Notes: generated from the sequence alone by a model not told the origin. DNA of 64,000 nt from Acinetobacter sp. NIPH 2100 (GCF_000369805.1 NZ_KB850224.1:372001-436000), one strand, 5' to 3'. Positions 38,400-48,295 are shown, counted from the stretch's first letter. Numbers and translations: made by a program.

Positions 38400-40210
38400 T
38401 AGTGATCCTCCATTGGTTTTAACTGTGTTGTATTTGGAATGGTCGGTGCTTCTAAGATCTGCTCAGCAATTTGACGTTGCTTATATTCAGAAATGTGCTC
38501 ACCTTGAAGGGTTGGCTTCGAAATAACATCTGGGATAAGCAGTGCATTATGATCTTCCACTTCACCACCATATTTGGTTTCAGGGAGATAACTCGGATCA
38601 TAAGGCTGTACGCTGATTGGACGACCTTGCGCATCATTTTTCAAAATGGTTTGATTGTATAGCGCATGATTTTGAATTTGCTGCGCTGTTGCAACCGTAT
38701 AATTTTGAATAGGCGAGGCGAAGACAACATAAGTCATCAAAGCACCAAGTAAGACATAAATCGCCGTATCATTACGCTTTGGTGCAACTTCAGGCAAGGC
38801 CTGATATTCAGCATAAGCGGTTTCTTTCAGATCTTCTTCAGGGGGTGTTGCGCGCCAGAACAGGATAAAACCAACGCGAGTCAGTGCGATAATGCTGAGT
38901 AAGCTGACAACCAGAATAACCGCAATAATCCAACCCTGATATGGTGTTTCGGCAGTGGCCTGTAAAATAAACACTTTACCGAGGAAGCCGCTAAATGGCG
39001 GTAAGCCTGCCATCATTAAGGCAATGATGAAATAGGTAAAAGCAGCCGCTTTTTCCTGTTTAATCTTTGGGGCAACTTTTAAATGATCTTTAAAAGCACC
39101 ACGCTGCGATGTCATCCAGCCACAGAATAAATAGAACGACGCTGCGACTAAGGTACTATGAACCACGTAATAGAGTGCAGCGGCCCATGCTTGTGTATTG
39201 AACATTGCAAGCGCAATCAGCAAGGTACCAATCGATGACAGCACCATAAAGCCCACAAAACGACGTAGACGTTCAGCGCCAATCGCACCAATCACACCAT
39301 AAAGTGAGGTCACAAGACCAATAACCAACAAACAATTCTTGAAAAAGTTTTGTGCCATGGCATCGTCAAAGACTGTGCCGTTAACACGTAAAATGGCGTA
39401 AATTCCGACTTTGGTCATGATGGTAAAAATTGCTGCAACGGGTGTGCTGGCAACGGCATAGGTTTTCGGTAACCAAAAGCCGACAGGCAACATTGCCGCC
39501 TTAATACCAAACACCACGAATAGCAGCATTCCACCTGCAATCGCAAGCTTGTGCTGGTCACCATCAAGCAGAGGAACCAGACGGCCTACATCGGCCATGT
39601 TCAAGCTACCAACGCTACCATAGATCATGCCTAGACCAATCAGGAATAGGGCAGAGGCAAGTAGGTTAATGGTGACGTAATGAACCCCCAGTTGAAAACG
39701 TGGACGTCCTTGACCGTGTAATAACAGCACATAGGACGCCAACAGCAGAATTTCAAAGAAGACAAATAAGTTAAACAAGTCACCCGTTAAGAATGCACCT
39801 GTGATTCCCATAAGCAGGAAATGCAGCATAGTATGGAAATAACGACCACGCGTGTCCCAGTTATCGCTTGCATACCAAATCACAGGGACTGCAAGAATGT
39901 AGGTGAGTACCAGCATGAATGCAGATAAACGATCGAGGACAAGGACGATCCCGAATGGTGCAGACCATTCACTGAGTTGATACACTGTAATTTGCCCAGT
40001 ATTGGCAATACCGAGATAACTGATTGCGGTGATTAAACCTAAAATAGCAGAGACAAGGCTAATCCCGCGACGCCATGGCTGACGCCAATCTTGTTTTAAA
40101 GAACCCGAACCTGGATTGCCCAATAGCACCAAGATGAAGCCTGTAAATGCAGGAATTAAAATACTGATAATTGGAGCGTGAGCGTGCCAGAAATTATAAA
40201 AATCAAACAT
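38399..40210 (-). CDS. mrpD: Mrp-type cation/proton antiporter subunit D
   Basis: MrpD is homologous to the proton-pumping NuoM/N subunits of complex I. The 603-residue protein has about 14 membrane helices, with the key Lys region KAAMLPVGFWLPKTYAVA near residue 224 and MAGLPPFSGFLGK near 407. Beyond residue 500 it has an extra hydrophilic tail of about 100 residues (LYNQTILKNDAQGRPIS onward) not seen in the shorter Bacillus form. It starts inside the mrpC stop. Confidence 0.93.
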   Translation of the reverse strand: MFDFYNFWHAHAPIISILIPAFTGFILVLLGNPGSGSLKQDWRQPWRRGISLVSAILGLITAISYLGIANTGQITVYQLSEWSAPFGIVLVLDRLSAFMLVLTYILAVPVIWYASDNWDTRGRYFHTMLHFLLMGITGAFLTGDLFNLFVFFEILLLASYVLLLHGQGRPRFQLGVHYVTINLLASALFLIGLGMIYGSVGSLNMADVGRLVPLLDGDQHKLAIAGGMLLFVVFGIKAAMLPVGFWLPKTYAVASTPVAAIFTIMTKVGIYAILRVNGTVFDDAMAQNFFKNCLLVIGLVTSLYGVIGAIGAERLRRFVGFMVLSSIGTLLIALAMFNTQAWAAALYYVVHSTLVAASFYLFCGWMTSQRGAFKDHLKVAPKIKQEKAAAFTYFIIALMMAGLPPFSGFLGKVFILQATAETPYQGWIIAVILVVSLLSIIALTRVGFILFWRATPPEEDLKETAYAEYQALPEVAPKRNDTAIYVLLGALMTYVVFASPIQNYTVATAQQIQNHALYNQTILKNDAQGRPISVQPYDPSYLPETKYGGEVEDHNALLIPDVISKPTLQGEHISEYKQRQIAEQILEAPTIPNTTQLKPMEDH

Positions 40211-40578
40211 TATGGCTCATCCTCACGTGGGTCATAAGTTATGGTGGGTTCTTCTTTCGAGTCGACATGATCTGTACCAGACTCATAACGGCTACGTAAT
40301 GCCAGTTGCACGATAAAGGCTGTGGTTGCGAAGCCAATCACAATCGCAGTCAATACCAGTGCCTGAGGTAAAGGATCGGTGACTTTTGTGGTTTCAGTCA
40401 GTACAGCGGGTGCATTGATCTGTAAACGTCCCATTGCAAACAGGAATAGATTGACGGCATAGCCAATCATGGCCAAGCCGAGTACCACAGGGAATGTTCT
40501 GGCACGCAGAATTAAATAAATCCCTGTTGCTGTAAGTAAGCCAATCCCAGAAGCGAGTAAAAATTCAATACTAACCAT
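40210..40578 (-). CDS. mrpC: Mrp-type cation/proton antiporter subunit C
   Basis: The 122-residue NuoK-like subunit has three membrane helices and the family segment LGLAMIGYAVNLFLFAMG. I start at the ATG at 40578 because GGAGAT precedes it at the right distance. The in-frame start at 40593 would add MEINK. It overlaps the end of mrpA-B by 8 bp. The C-terminus is an acidic tail. Confidence 0.92.
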   Translation of the reverse strand: MVSIEFLLASGIGLLTATGIYLILRARTFPVVLGLAMIGYAVNLFLFAMGRLQINAPAVLTETTKVTDPLPQALVLTAIVIGFATTAFIVQLALRSRYESGTDHVDSKEEPTITYDPREDEP

Positions 40579-43423
40579 TTTGTTTATCTCCACTTGGGAT
40601 TGGACCAGACATGCTTGAGTGGCGTGAATCTCCGAGGACGGAGATCAGCAACATGGTGGCACCAACAACGGTAATGTAGACACCTAAGTCAAATGACACT
40701 GCAGAGGCAATATGCATTTTTCCTAGCACAGGCAGTTCAACATAAATATGTGCGCTGGCGAGGAATGGGCGTGCCCATAACCATGCGGCAATACCTGTTA
40801 AACCTGCAATGGTTAAACCTGAACCAATCCATACTTCATACAGACGACCTGATTTTGCTTTGATCATCTGTTCTGTTTGGTCTTGACCTAAAACGATGTA
40901 TTGAATAATTAATGCCAGCGAGGTAATCAAACCTGCGATAAATCCACCACCAGGAAGATTATGACCACGCATAAAGATATACACGCTAACGACGAGGGCA
41001 AGCGGCAAGATCCAAGATGCTGTGATACGGAACATCAACGGTGAAGGGTTAAAACGATAAGACAGGCCTTGTGTCATGGTCGTACCATGTGCACGCATAC
41101 CATCCATAAGGCAAAGTGCACCAATCGCAGCAATACCCAATACCGTGATTTCACCAAAGGTATCGAATCCACGGAAGTCCACGAGAATAACGTTCACTAC
41201 ATTTGAACCACCGCCCAATGGAATCGCTTGCTGCATGAAGAACCATGAAATGGAATTATGATCACGTGTCAGCAATAACCATGCAATCCAACCGATGCCT
41301 AAGCCACCTCCGATGGCAAGGCTAGCATCTCTCCAACGACGTGAACGACTTGATTCATATGGGGTGAGTTGCGGCAATAACGACAAGCTCATTAACAATA
41401 GAACCGTCGTCACAACATCGACGGTAATCTGGGTCAATGCCAAGTCTGGTGCCGATAAGGTGACGAATACCATGGTCACCACCAAACCGACTGCACCACT
41501 GATCAATACAGCTTTGATGCGTTCATGGTGGAACCACAGCATCATCCAGCAGCCAGAGAACAGCGTGAGCCATAACACAATTGCCACCCATGGTGCATGT
41601 GTCAATTCACGTGTGCCTGTCGTCAAACCTTGGTTAAATAATGGTAAACCCACCATGACAATGCTGAACAAAACGATCAAGAGGAGGTAGCTCTGTAGTG
41701 AACCATTCTCAGTCTTTTGTTTGATCTTACGGCTGGTGAGCAATAAATTCTTAAGGAATAGGTCAAATAAGATTTTACCTTGGAATTTTCCAAGATACGG
41801 ATCTAAGTCGATTTTACGAATACGCCCCTCTTTTGCCAGTGCAAAATAGAAAATCGAACCACCGATTAATGCAATCAGACTCATCATCAGTGGCGCATTA
41901 ACACCATGCCAGATTGCGAGATGAACGCCTTCGAATTCAGGCTGTGCCAAACTGGCGCGCGTCACGCTGTTGACCATGGTCCCAGCCAGTAGGGCAGGGA
42001 GGATGCCAACCAAGATACATAAGGTTGCCAAGATGATGGCAGGTAAGCGCATACCTATATGTGGTTCATGCGCATCTTTATTCGGGACTTGTTTACCAAT
42101 CGGGCCATCAAAGAAAACACCGTGTACCAGACGAATCGAATAACTGACTGCAAAAATACCCGCCAGCGTTGCGACGATGGCTGAAATTACCATCACTGGA
42201 CCTGATAGGTTGGCCAATAACTCGGTAAAGAACATTTCTTTGGAGATAAAGCCATTGGTCAGTGGCACACCCGCCATCGAAGCAGCGGTGATCATGGTTA
42301 AGGTGCCAGTGAATGGAAGCAATTGCCAAATACCACTCAGCTTGCGTAAATCACGTGTTCCTGTTTCATGGTCAATAATCCCAGCAATCATGAACAATGC
42401 AGCTTTAAAGGTTGCATGGTTAATGATATGGAAAATTGCAGCGGCAACGGCCAGTGGTGAACCAATGCCGAGCAGACAGACGATCAAACCTAAATGACTG
42501 ATGGTCGAATAAGCCAGAAGACCTTTCAGATCTTCTTTGAAGATGGCAAAACCAGCAGCCATACACAACGTGAATAAACCCACGAATGTAACGATGTTGT
42601 GATACAGCGCAGCACCAATAAAGATAGGTGCTAAGCGAGCCAGCAGGAAGATCCCTGCTTTCACCATGGTTGCTGAGTGCAGATAAGCTGAAACTGGCGT
42701 TGGTGCTGCCATCGCATTTGGTAACCAAAAATGAAACGGGAACTGTGCACTTTTGGTAAATGCACCTAAGAGAATCAGAAGTAAGGCTGGAACGAAAAGC
42801 GCATGCTGTTGAATGGTATCTTTCATCAATACCAATTCATCGATTTGATAGGTTCCCGTGATTTGTCCAATCAGGACAAATCCACCCAGCATGGCCAAGC
42901 CGCCCATCCCTGTGATGGTCAGTGCCATACGGGCGCCACGTTGAGCCGCTTCGTACTGGCTCCAGTAACCGACCAACAGGAAAGATGAAATACTGGTGAG
43001 CTCCCAAAAGACCAATAAGATCATTAAGTTATTTGAGAGCGAAATCCCCAGCATGGCTGCCATAAACAACATCAATAACTGGTAAAGTTTACTGAGAGAG
43101 TTTTTCGGGCTGAGATAGTAATAGGCATAAATATAAATCAGTGTGCCGATACCGCTAATCAGCAGACCAAACAATAAGCCTAATGCATCTAGGCGAAAAC
43201 TCAGATTAATTCCGAGCTGTGGAAGCCAATCCCAGCTTTGTTGCAGGGTATTGCCCTGAAGAACCGTTTCTGCCTGAGTTAAAAGTAAAATAAAACAACT
43301 AAGGCTGATGCCAATCGCCCCAAGTGCCGTCACGCCACGCGAAATACGCTGTAATTGTGAGACAAGGGTGGTGCCGAGTATGAGCGGTAATAAGATAATA
43401 ATCGGTAGCACACTGGTATCCAT
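40571..43423 (-). CDS. mrpA: Mrp-type cation/proton antiporter fused subunit A/B
   Basis: The 950-residue protein joins the NuoL-like MrpA subunit and MrpB, as in PhaAB-type antiporters. The first 500 residues hold the proton-channel helices with VFWELTSISSFLLVGYW and FPFHFWLPNAMAAPTPVSAY. The MrpA-specific C-terminal region includes DLALTQITVDVVTTVLLL. The last 140 residues form the MrpB domain (VSVYIFMRGHNLPGGGFIAG). It is the first gene of the operon, which contains all subunits A-G, so a complete antiporter is encoded. The role is Na+ (or K+) export and alkaline pH homeostasis. Confidence 0.95.
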   Translation of the reverse strand: MDTSVLPIIILLPLILGTTLVSQLQRISRGVTALGAIGISLSCFILLLTQAETVLQGNTLQQSWDWLPQLGINLSFRLDALGLLFGLLISGIGTLIYIYAYYYLSPKNSLSKLYQLLMLFMAAMLGISLSNNLMILLVFWELTSISSFLLVGYWSQYEAAQRGARMALTITGMGGLAMLGGFVLIGQITGTYQIDELVLMKDTIQQHALFVPALLLILLGAFTKSAQFPFHFWLPNAMAAPTPVSAYLHSATMVKAGIFLLARLAPIFIGAALYHNIVTFVGLFTLCMAAGFAIFKEDLKGLLAYSTISHLGLIVCLLGIGSPLAVAAAIFHIINHATFKAALFMIAGIIDHETGTRDLRKLSGIWQLLPFTGTLTMITAASMAGVPLTNGFISKEMFFTELLANLSGPVMVISAIVATLAGIFAVSYSIRLVHGVFFDGPIGKQVPNKDAHEPHIGMRLPAIILATLCILVGILPALLAGTMVNSVTRASLAQPEFEGVHLAIWHGVNAPLMMSLIALIGGSIFYFALAKEGRIRKIDLDPYLGKFQGKILFDLFLKNLLLTSRKIKQKTENGSLQSYLLLIVLFSIVMVGLPLFNQGLTTGTRELTHAPWVAIVLWLTLFSGCWMMLWFHHERIKAVLISGAVGLVVTMVFVTLSAPDLALTQITVDVVTTVLLLMSLSLLPQLTPYESSRSRRWRDASLAIGGGLGIGWIAWLLLTRDHNSISWFFMQQAIPLGGGSNVVNVILVDFRGFDTFGEITVLGIAAIGALCLMDGMRAHGTTMTQGLSYRFNPSPLMFRITASWILPLALVVSVYIFMRGHNLPGGGFIAGLITSLALIIQYIVLGQDQTEQMIKAKSGRLYEVWIGSGLTIAGLTGIAAWLWARPFLASAHIYVELPVLGKMHIASAVSFDLGVYITVVGATMLLISVLGDSRHSSMSGPIPSGDKQNG

Positions 43424-43673
43424 GTCGATGATTTAGGTCGAAGACCTAAGGGTGAATTTTCTTTCAAGACTTACAGGCACTCAAAGAGAATACCAAAACT
43501 TTAAATCTTGAAGCCCAATCAAGTTAACGGAGGCAGCAAGTTGTATTGCACAACTTGAAAATAAAAAATACGATTTATTTTACTATAAAATACCAGTGAA
43601 AATCTGGTGATATTACATGAAACAAACAACATAATTTATTGAAAACATTTCAATATTCGCTCTATCTAATCTT
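43424..43673. promoter_or_regulatory. mrp operon upstream region with inverted repeats
   Basis: The 250-bp gap before mrpA contains a perfect palindrome CAAGTTGT-N5-ACAACTTG (43537-43557) and a weaker one ACCAG-N7-CTGGT (43592-43608). A minus-strand TATAGT (43587-43582) is a possible -10 without a clear -35. The first palindrome has no T run in the mrp direction and may be an operator or a leader structure. Confidence 0.45.
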
Positions 43674-45056
43674 TTACAAAGGGCTTTCTTGCGGTGTGTC
43701 ATCAATCTTGAGTAGGTTGAGTAAGTCGCTCTTTTCTTGTTCGTTTAATTCCTGAATTTGCTGAAATAAATCATCCACTTTATGGGTTAAAAGATCAGCT
43801 TGCAACAAGCTTTGAGCTTGAGCCGAATCAGTGGCTTCAGTTTTGGTTAGTTCGTGATATAAATCTGAAAGCTGCTGTTGAGATGCTTCTAAATTGAGTT
43901 GATAGACACCTTTTTGATCGAGTTTTAGACATTGATAATTCACAGCATGTTCGAGCAGTGCGTCGCGATTACCCGTGGCAATGATTTGCAGGCGAGGAAA
44001 TGCTTGATGTAAATGTTCGAGAATTTCAGCGCAGTTATTCTGATCGAGTTGATGATCAATTTGATCAATCATCAAAATGCCTTCGCCCTCTAAACAAGGA
44101 TCAAAACAATGCTGATTCAATAAGCACAGTCGACGGCTAATGTCTCCAACCAGAGCAATCCATGCTTTGAGTGAGGCCGAGAGTTGCTGAAATGGAATCA
44201 ACTGCTCTTGGTAGCGCACCATCAATTGCAGCTTTGGAACATACTGAATGTAAATATCGTTTAATTCAGGAAAAACAGTATGCAGGCTATTTTTCAAGGC
44301 ATAAAGATTCGGTGCAGACAATTGTTTTGGATGATTGACCAATTCCTGCTGTAACTCTTGCAATACTTCGGATTGATTTTGTTGATTAAAATCATTGCCC
44401 ATCAAGCGCCTAACGATATGGGCTGAATGTGCATTTTCAACATCGCTGATTTCACGCAACCACTCAAAAAAACGGGCAAACGTCGTATAGGGTACAGCGC
44501 TTAGATCGTAGGCCGAAATTTCCTGCAGTGTCCCAGGGGTATTCTTACTTTGCAAATTGATGTCTTGGACAAAACGTTCGGCAGGATAATATGCAATCAG
44601 TGGCAGTCCAAATAGGGGGTCTTGCAGCCCTGTTTTTTGATACAGCGTAACCATCTGATCAAGCTGTTGGGTCTCAACTTGGCTAATCCCAACGCCTTGA
44701 CTGTTAAATGTTTTATAGAGTTTCCATGCACAGGCCTGAGTGTCAGTTTGTTGTGATGAACTACTTTCAGTCAAAGTGCCACTTAGTTCGCTGCTCATAC
44801 GAACCTGGATTTGAATTTTTGCCTGTAAGCGATTCAGCATAATATCTTGATCGGCAATCACCACACCCGCAGTACGAATATCCTTATAGCGCGCAGAAAA
44901 CCAAGTCAGGCTTTGATAGATATTTTTTAAAATGGTGCTTTTGCCTGTGGCTTGATCACCCAAAATCAGAGTAATAGGATATTGCTCAGGTTGAAATTCG
45001 AGATTTAAATCCCGAAACATCCCGATGTGTTTAAAGAGAACCGATTCAAGTTGCAT
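43674..45056 (-). CDS. RecF/OLD-like AAA ATPase with altered Walker B
   Basis: The 460-residue protein is of the SMC/RecF-like ATP-binding type (COG3950-like in layout). It starts MQLESVLFKHIGMFRDLNLE and has Walker A LGDQATGKST at residues 32-41. A signature-like segment LSASLKAWIALVGDI precedes Walker B ILMIDQID near residue 325. The usual catalytic Glu after the Asp is Gln here (DQ), and the following LHP motif is absent. No TOPRIM motif follows; the C-terminal 90 residues are a Gln/Leu-rich helix. It follows the helicase gene by 24 bp with GAGGTC before its ATG, so it is co-transcribed with helicase and hisIE. ATP binding is likely; hydrolysis is doubtful. Function unknown. Confidence 0.85.
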   Translation of the reverse strand: MQLESVLFKHIGMFRDLNLEFQPEQYPITLILGDQATGKSTILKNIYQSLTWFSARYKDIRTAGVVIADQDIMLNRLQAKIQIQVRMSSELSGTLTESSSSQQTDTQACAWKLYKTFNSQGVGISQVETQQLDQMVTLYQKTGLQDPLFGLPLIAYYPAERFVQDINLQSKNTPGTLQEISAYDLSAVPYTTFARFFEWLREISDVENAHSAHIVRRLMGNDFNQQNQSEVLQELQQELVNHPKQLSAPNLYALKNSLHTVFPELNDIYIQYVPKLQLMVRYQEQLIPFQQLSASLKAWIALVGDISRRLCLLNQHCFDPCLEGEGILMIDQIDHQLDQNNCAEILEHLHQAFPRLQIIATGNRDALLEHAVNYQCLKLDQKGVYQLNLEASQQQLSDLYHELTKTEATDSAQAQSLLQADLLTHKVDDLFQQIQELNEQEKSDLLNLLKIDDTPQESPL

Positions 45057-45080
45057 AAGCTGACCTCAATCATAAGCGCT

Positions 45081-46583
45081 TTAACCTGCGGACTGACGAA
45101 GACTTGAGGGGGCGCACCGTTTTAATTGTTGTATTAAGTCGTATAGATGATGAATATTTAAACTTACTTTAGCACGCGTGCAGGCTACGTAAAGTAATCT
45201 TAACTCTTCATCTGTAATTTTATGTTCTAGCCCATTTATTTTAAATTGGTAATCGTCTTCGATATGCACACGATTCCATTCCAATCCTTTGGCTTTATGT
45301 GCAGTTGAAATCACATAATCGGCCTGTTCAATTGGAGTGATTTTTGCCAGTGCTTTCTTCAGTGGATCGGTTCCATGATCGTCAACCAGTTTAACCAAGG
45401 GCTTGATATCACTACCATCATTGGTTTCACAATATTCGTGTACATCATGCCAAGAGTTAAACCAAGCCAACTCAGGAACATCGGTAATCCGTTTACCTTG
45501 TTTCAATAAACTTGCAGCATCGACAAAACGACTGAGTTTCTGCTGATCAGCTTGTAAACCGACCTTATCCCCATTGACCAGACCTGAAAGTAATAATTCC
45601 ATTGCGCGAGCGTTGGTTCGACACAGAATTGCATCGCGCATCTTGGTATGCGGTTTATTGACCACACTTGATTTTTGGTTTGGATTGCCAAGTAGGGGCA
45701 CGGTTTCGTTTAATGCTCCCAGCAAGCTGTTAGCGACATCTGCAATTGCATCACCAAAACGGAAAGAGGTGGTTAAACGGCTTTCAGGCAATGGCATTTG
45801 CTGCATGGCATTGATTGCACCACGCCATGCGTAAATTTGCTGGTGTGCATCACCGACATAAATGACTTGGGTACTTTTCTGACGCAGCAAAATACCAAGC
45901 ATGAGTGGATCGGCATCCTGTGCCTCATCAAACAGCACATAATCGGCAGGGATATTCGGTTCCGATAAAGCCCAAAGCTTTAAGTAGATATCGTGCCCGA
46001 TACCGGCTTGATGGTTTGGATCAATTGATTCGAGCCAGCGACGTTCTACAGCAGGATAAAGGTGCTGTTGTAAGGCTTCAATATCATCCAGATGTAACCA
46101 ACTCGGTGCCTGAATATGGCGAGGAGCTGGGTACTGTGAACTGGTTGAACAGAAGTAGCTCACTGCATTGGCAACTAAGCTAGCCAAACGACTCGGCATT
46201 AGCACGTATTTTTCGTAACGTCCACCCATAAGGCGACGTAGCGTAATAGGTTCGAGGCGATATTCTTTCGCGATAAAACTTGGACTTAAGCGCGGTAAGC
46301 GTAATTTGTCGGTCACGCCACGTGGTGCACTGCGAAATGCAAGAGAGTGGAAGGTTCGACAATTCACATTGCTGTGGAATTTATTTTGTGCTTCAGAAGC
46401 AATGGCTTTGTTAAAGGCCAAGTACATGCCACGCCGTTCAGGCATGGCATCGCTGATCATTTGCAGTGTTGTGGTTTTACCTGTGCCAGCATATGCAATC
46501 ACTTTAAAGGATTGACCTAAACGGGCATTGTCTATTGCAATGGCTTGCTCATAGGTGGCTTTGGGTTTTTCTATATTTGACAC
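45081..46583 (-). CDS. UvrD/Rep-type superfamily 1 helicase, compact form
   Basis: The 500-residue protein has the SF1 helicase motifs: Walker A AYAGTGKTT (residues 30-38), motif Ia/Ib FNKAIASEA and CRTFHSLAF, motif II FDEAQD near 218, motif III VGDAHQQIYAWRGA, motif V ISTAHKAKGLEW and motif VI LLYVACTRAK. It lacks the large 1B/2B insertions of UvrD, resembling FBH1- or GajB-sized helicases. The start is GTG at 46583, 9 bp after hisIE, with a weak ribosome site. It pairs with the ATPase gene downstream. DNA processing is certain as a class; the pathway is not. Confidence 0.9.
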   Translation of the reverse strand: MSNIEKPKATYEQAIAIDNARLGQSFKVIAYAGTGKTTTLQMISDAMPERRGMYLAFNKAIASEAQNKFHSNVNCRTFHSLAFRSAPRGVTDKLRLPRLSPSFIAKEYRLEPITLRRLMGGRYEKYVLMPSRLASLVANAVSYFCSTSSQYPAPRHIQAPSWLHLDDIEALQQHLYPAVERRWLESIDPNHQAGIGHDIYLKLWALSEPNIPADYVLFDEAQDADPLMLGILLRQKSTQVIYVGDAHQQIYAWRGAINAMQQMPLPESRLTTSFRFGDAIADVANSLLGALNETVPLLGNPNQKSSVVNKPHTKMRDAILCRTNARAMELLLSGLVNGDKVGLQADQQKLSRFVDAASLLKQGKRITDVPELAWFNSWHDVHEYCETNDGSDIKPLVKLVDDHGTDPLKKALAKITPIEQADYVISTAHKAKGLEWNRVHIEDDYQFKINGLEHKITDEELRLLYVACTRAKVSLNIHHLYDLIQQLKRCAPSSLRQSAG

Positions 46584-46592
46584 AGGCTCTGC

Positions 46593-47360
46593 TTACGCTT
46601 CTTTACTACGGTTAGCTTTTTCAACTAAACCTGATAAACCTTGACGACGTGCAAGTTCGTCCAGTACCACTTGCGGGTCAAGATCGAAGTAACCCAACAT
46701 GACAATACTGTGGAACCACAAGTCTGCGACTTCATAAATAAGGTCGTGTTTATTTTCCAGTGAAGCAAGCACGGCATAATCTTTCGCCGCAATAATGCTT
46801 TCTACACTTTCTTCACCGACTTTTTCTAAAATTTTATTGATGCCTTTTTTATACAGGCTGGCGATGTAAGAACTATCCGATTCAGCCGTTTTACGCTCTT
46901 GCATTAAGCGACCTAAATAGCTGAGCACATCCACTTGCTCATTTTGACCGCGATCGTGTGCTTCGGTTTTTGCTGATGCGCCATAAATAGCTGTAGGATC
47001 TTTCAGTTGGGCATCAACAATTTCCCAGCCTTGAGGAGTAAGTTTGCGATAGAAGCAAGACTCACGACCTGTATGGCAGGCGATACCACCGTGCTGTTCA
47101 ATTTGTAGAATGATGACATCGGCATCGCAATCTAGTCGAATTTCATGAACGGTTTGAAAATGTCCAGATTCTTCACCTTTATGCCAAAGCTTTTGGCGTG
47201 AGCGTGAGTAATACACCGCTTGATTTTTTTCAGCAGTCAGTTGTAATGCTTCACGATTCATCCACGCAACCATTAACACTCGACCAGTTTGATGATGTTG
47301 TGCAATGGCAGGAACGAGACCATTGGAATCAAATTTAACTTCATCTAACCAGTTTGACAT
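46593..47360 (-). CDS. hisI: Bifunctional phosphoribosyl-AMP cyclohydrolase/phosphoribosyl-ATP pyrophosphatase
   Basis: HisIE catalyses the second and third steps of histidine biosynthesis. The 255-residue protein has the HisI domain first ([15 protein letters not shown], with zinc/cation residues DCDAD and HTGRESCFY) and the HisE domain after about residue 140 ([15 protein letters not shown]). Both are complete. No other his genes are in the window. A helicase gene begins 9 bp downstream, an unusual partner. Confidence 0.95.
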   Translation of the reverse strand: MSNWLDEVKFDSNGLVPAIAQHHQTGRVLMVAWMNREALQLTAEKNQAVYYSRSRQKLWHKGEESGHFQTVHEIRLDCDADVIILQIEQHGGIACHTGRESCFYRKLTPQGWEIVDAQLKDPTAIYGASAKTEAHDRGQNEQVDVLSYLGRLMQERKTAESDSSYIASLYKKGINKILEKVGEESVESIIAAKDYAVLASLENKHDLIYEVADLWFHSIVMLGYFDLDPQVVLDELARRQGLSGLVEKANRSKEA

Positions 47361-47438
47361 GAGTGAAAATCCATTGAGTGGAGAGCAGGTAGTTTAGCGG
47401 TTGTGACAAGGGTTGGCTATGCTTGTTGGGTAAAACAT

Positions 47439-47861
47439 TTAAGAGTGTGGACGAATATATGTATTCATGAGTTGCTTTTGTTCTTGTTTTAAAGATGAAA
47501 AAGAGAGCACATAAAGTAGAATTGTACTGTAGGGATAACTAGCCCAAAACCAAGCATTAATCAAGAAAATACAGACTGCACTAAATAACCAAATCTTTAA
47601 TAATTTAAGCAAATGTTTTTGCTTAACGGTAGCTAATAAAAGAAAAGGGATACAGTCGAATAAAATGACCCACCAAAAATGAGGTCCTGATATCAACTTT
47701 CCGACTGAGGATTTAGCGTTCACTTGCCACTCAATGAGTTGATAGTGAAAATTTAGAAAACAAAAGAAGTTGGCGAGACTAGGGAGTAAAAACCAGCATC
47801 CTTTCAGAATCGCTTCGCCCTTATTTTGTCGATACAAAGCCCATAGAAAACTATATTTCAT
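47439..47861 (-). CDS. Small integral membrane protein, unknown
   Basis: The 140-residue protein has about four hydrophobic segments, including FLLPSLANFFCFLNF, FWWVILFDCIPFLLLA and LFSAVCIFLINAWFWASY, with basic residues on the presumed cytoplasmic side. No known family is recognised. It follows the VOC gene by 35 bp and may be the tail of the FAD monooxygenase-VOC transcript. The AT-rich, aromatic-rich composition and lack of motifs make any function guess unsafe. Confidence 0.7.
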   Translation of the reverse strand: MKYSFLWALYRQNKGEAILKGCWFLLPSLANFFCFLNFHYQLIEWQVNAKSSVGKLISGPHFWWVILFDCIPFLLLATVKQKHLLKLLKIWLFSAVCIFLINAWFWASYPYSTILLYVLSFSSLKQEQKQLMNTYIRPHS

Positions 47862-47896
47862 GTTTTAACCTTATTTTTATTGATGAATTTTAATTT

Positions 47897-48283
47897 TTAA
47901 GTATTCAGGTAGTTCGAGATTTCAATCAGGTTTTGATCTGGATCACGTAAATAAATCGATAGAATTTTTCCCATTGCCCCAGTTCTTTCAATAGGTCCTT
48001 CAATGATTTCAATCTGCTGTGCTTGAAGATGTGCAATCACTTCATTGAGTGGTGTTTCCGCAATAAAACACAAATCCGCAGAACCCGCTGTTGGCTGTAG
48101 GGCTTTGGGTTCAAACTCTTTACCGACTTGATGCAGGTTAATTTTTTGAGTGCCAAATCGTAGTGCTTTACGGTCTTCACCAAAACGAATAACTTCAAAA
48201 TTCAGCGCAGACTGATAAAACTGGCAAGTCATTTCAATATTGGCAACGGTCAAAACCAGATGATCTAAGTGACTAATTTTCAT
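47897..48283 (-). CDS. VOC-family (glyoxalase/dioxygenase fold) protein
   Basis: The 128-residue protein has the vicinal oxygen chelate fold: ISHLDHLVLTVANIEMTCQFY at the start and YLRDPDQNLIEIS at the end, with likely metal ligands His6 and Glu near residue 122. Members include glyoxalases, fosfomycin-resistance enzymes and extradiol dioxygenases; the closest class cannot be chosen by eye. It is 12 bp after the FAD monooxygenase gene, suggesting a joint catabolic or detoxifying role. Confidence 0.88.
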   Translation of the reverse strand: MKISHLDHLVLTVANIEMTCQFYQSALNFEVIRFGEDRKALRFGTQKINLHQVGKEFEPKALQPTAGSADLCFIAETPLNEVIAHLQAQQIEIIEGPIERTGAMGKILSIYLRDPDQNLIEISNYLNT

Positions 48284-48295
48284 AGATTACTGCTC

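Noticed and set aside
43674..46583. Calling the helicase/ATPase pair Gabija
   Set aside because: The gene order is reversed, the ATPase shows no TOPRIM nuclease motif and its Walker B is altered. Only the composition is similar.
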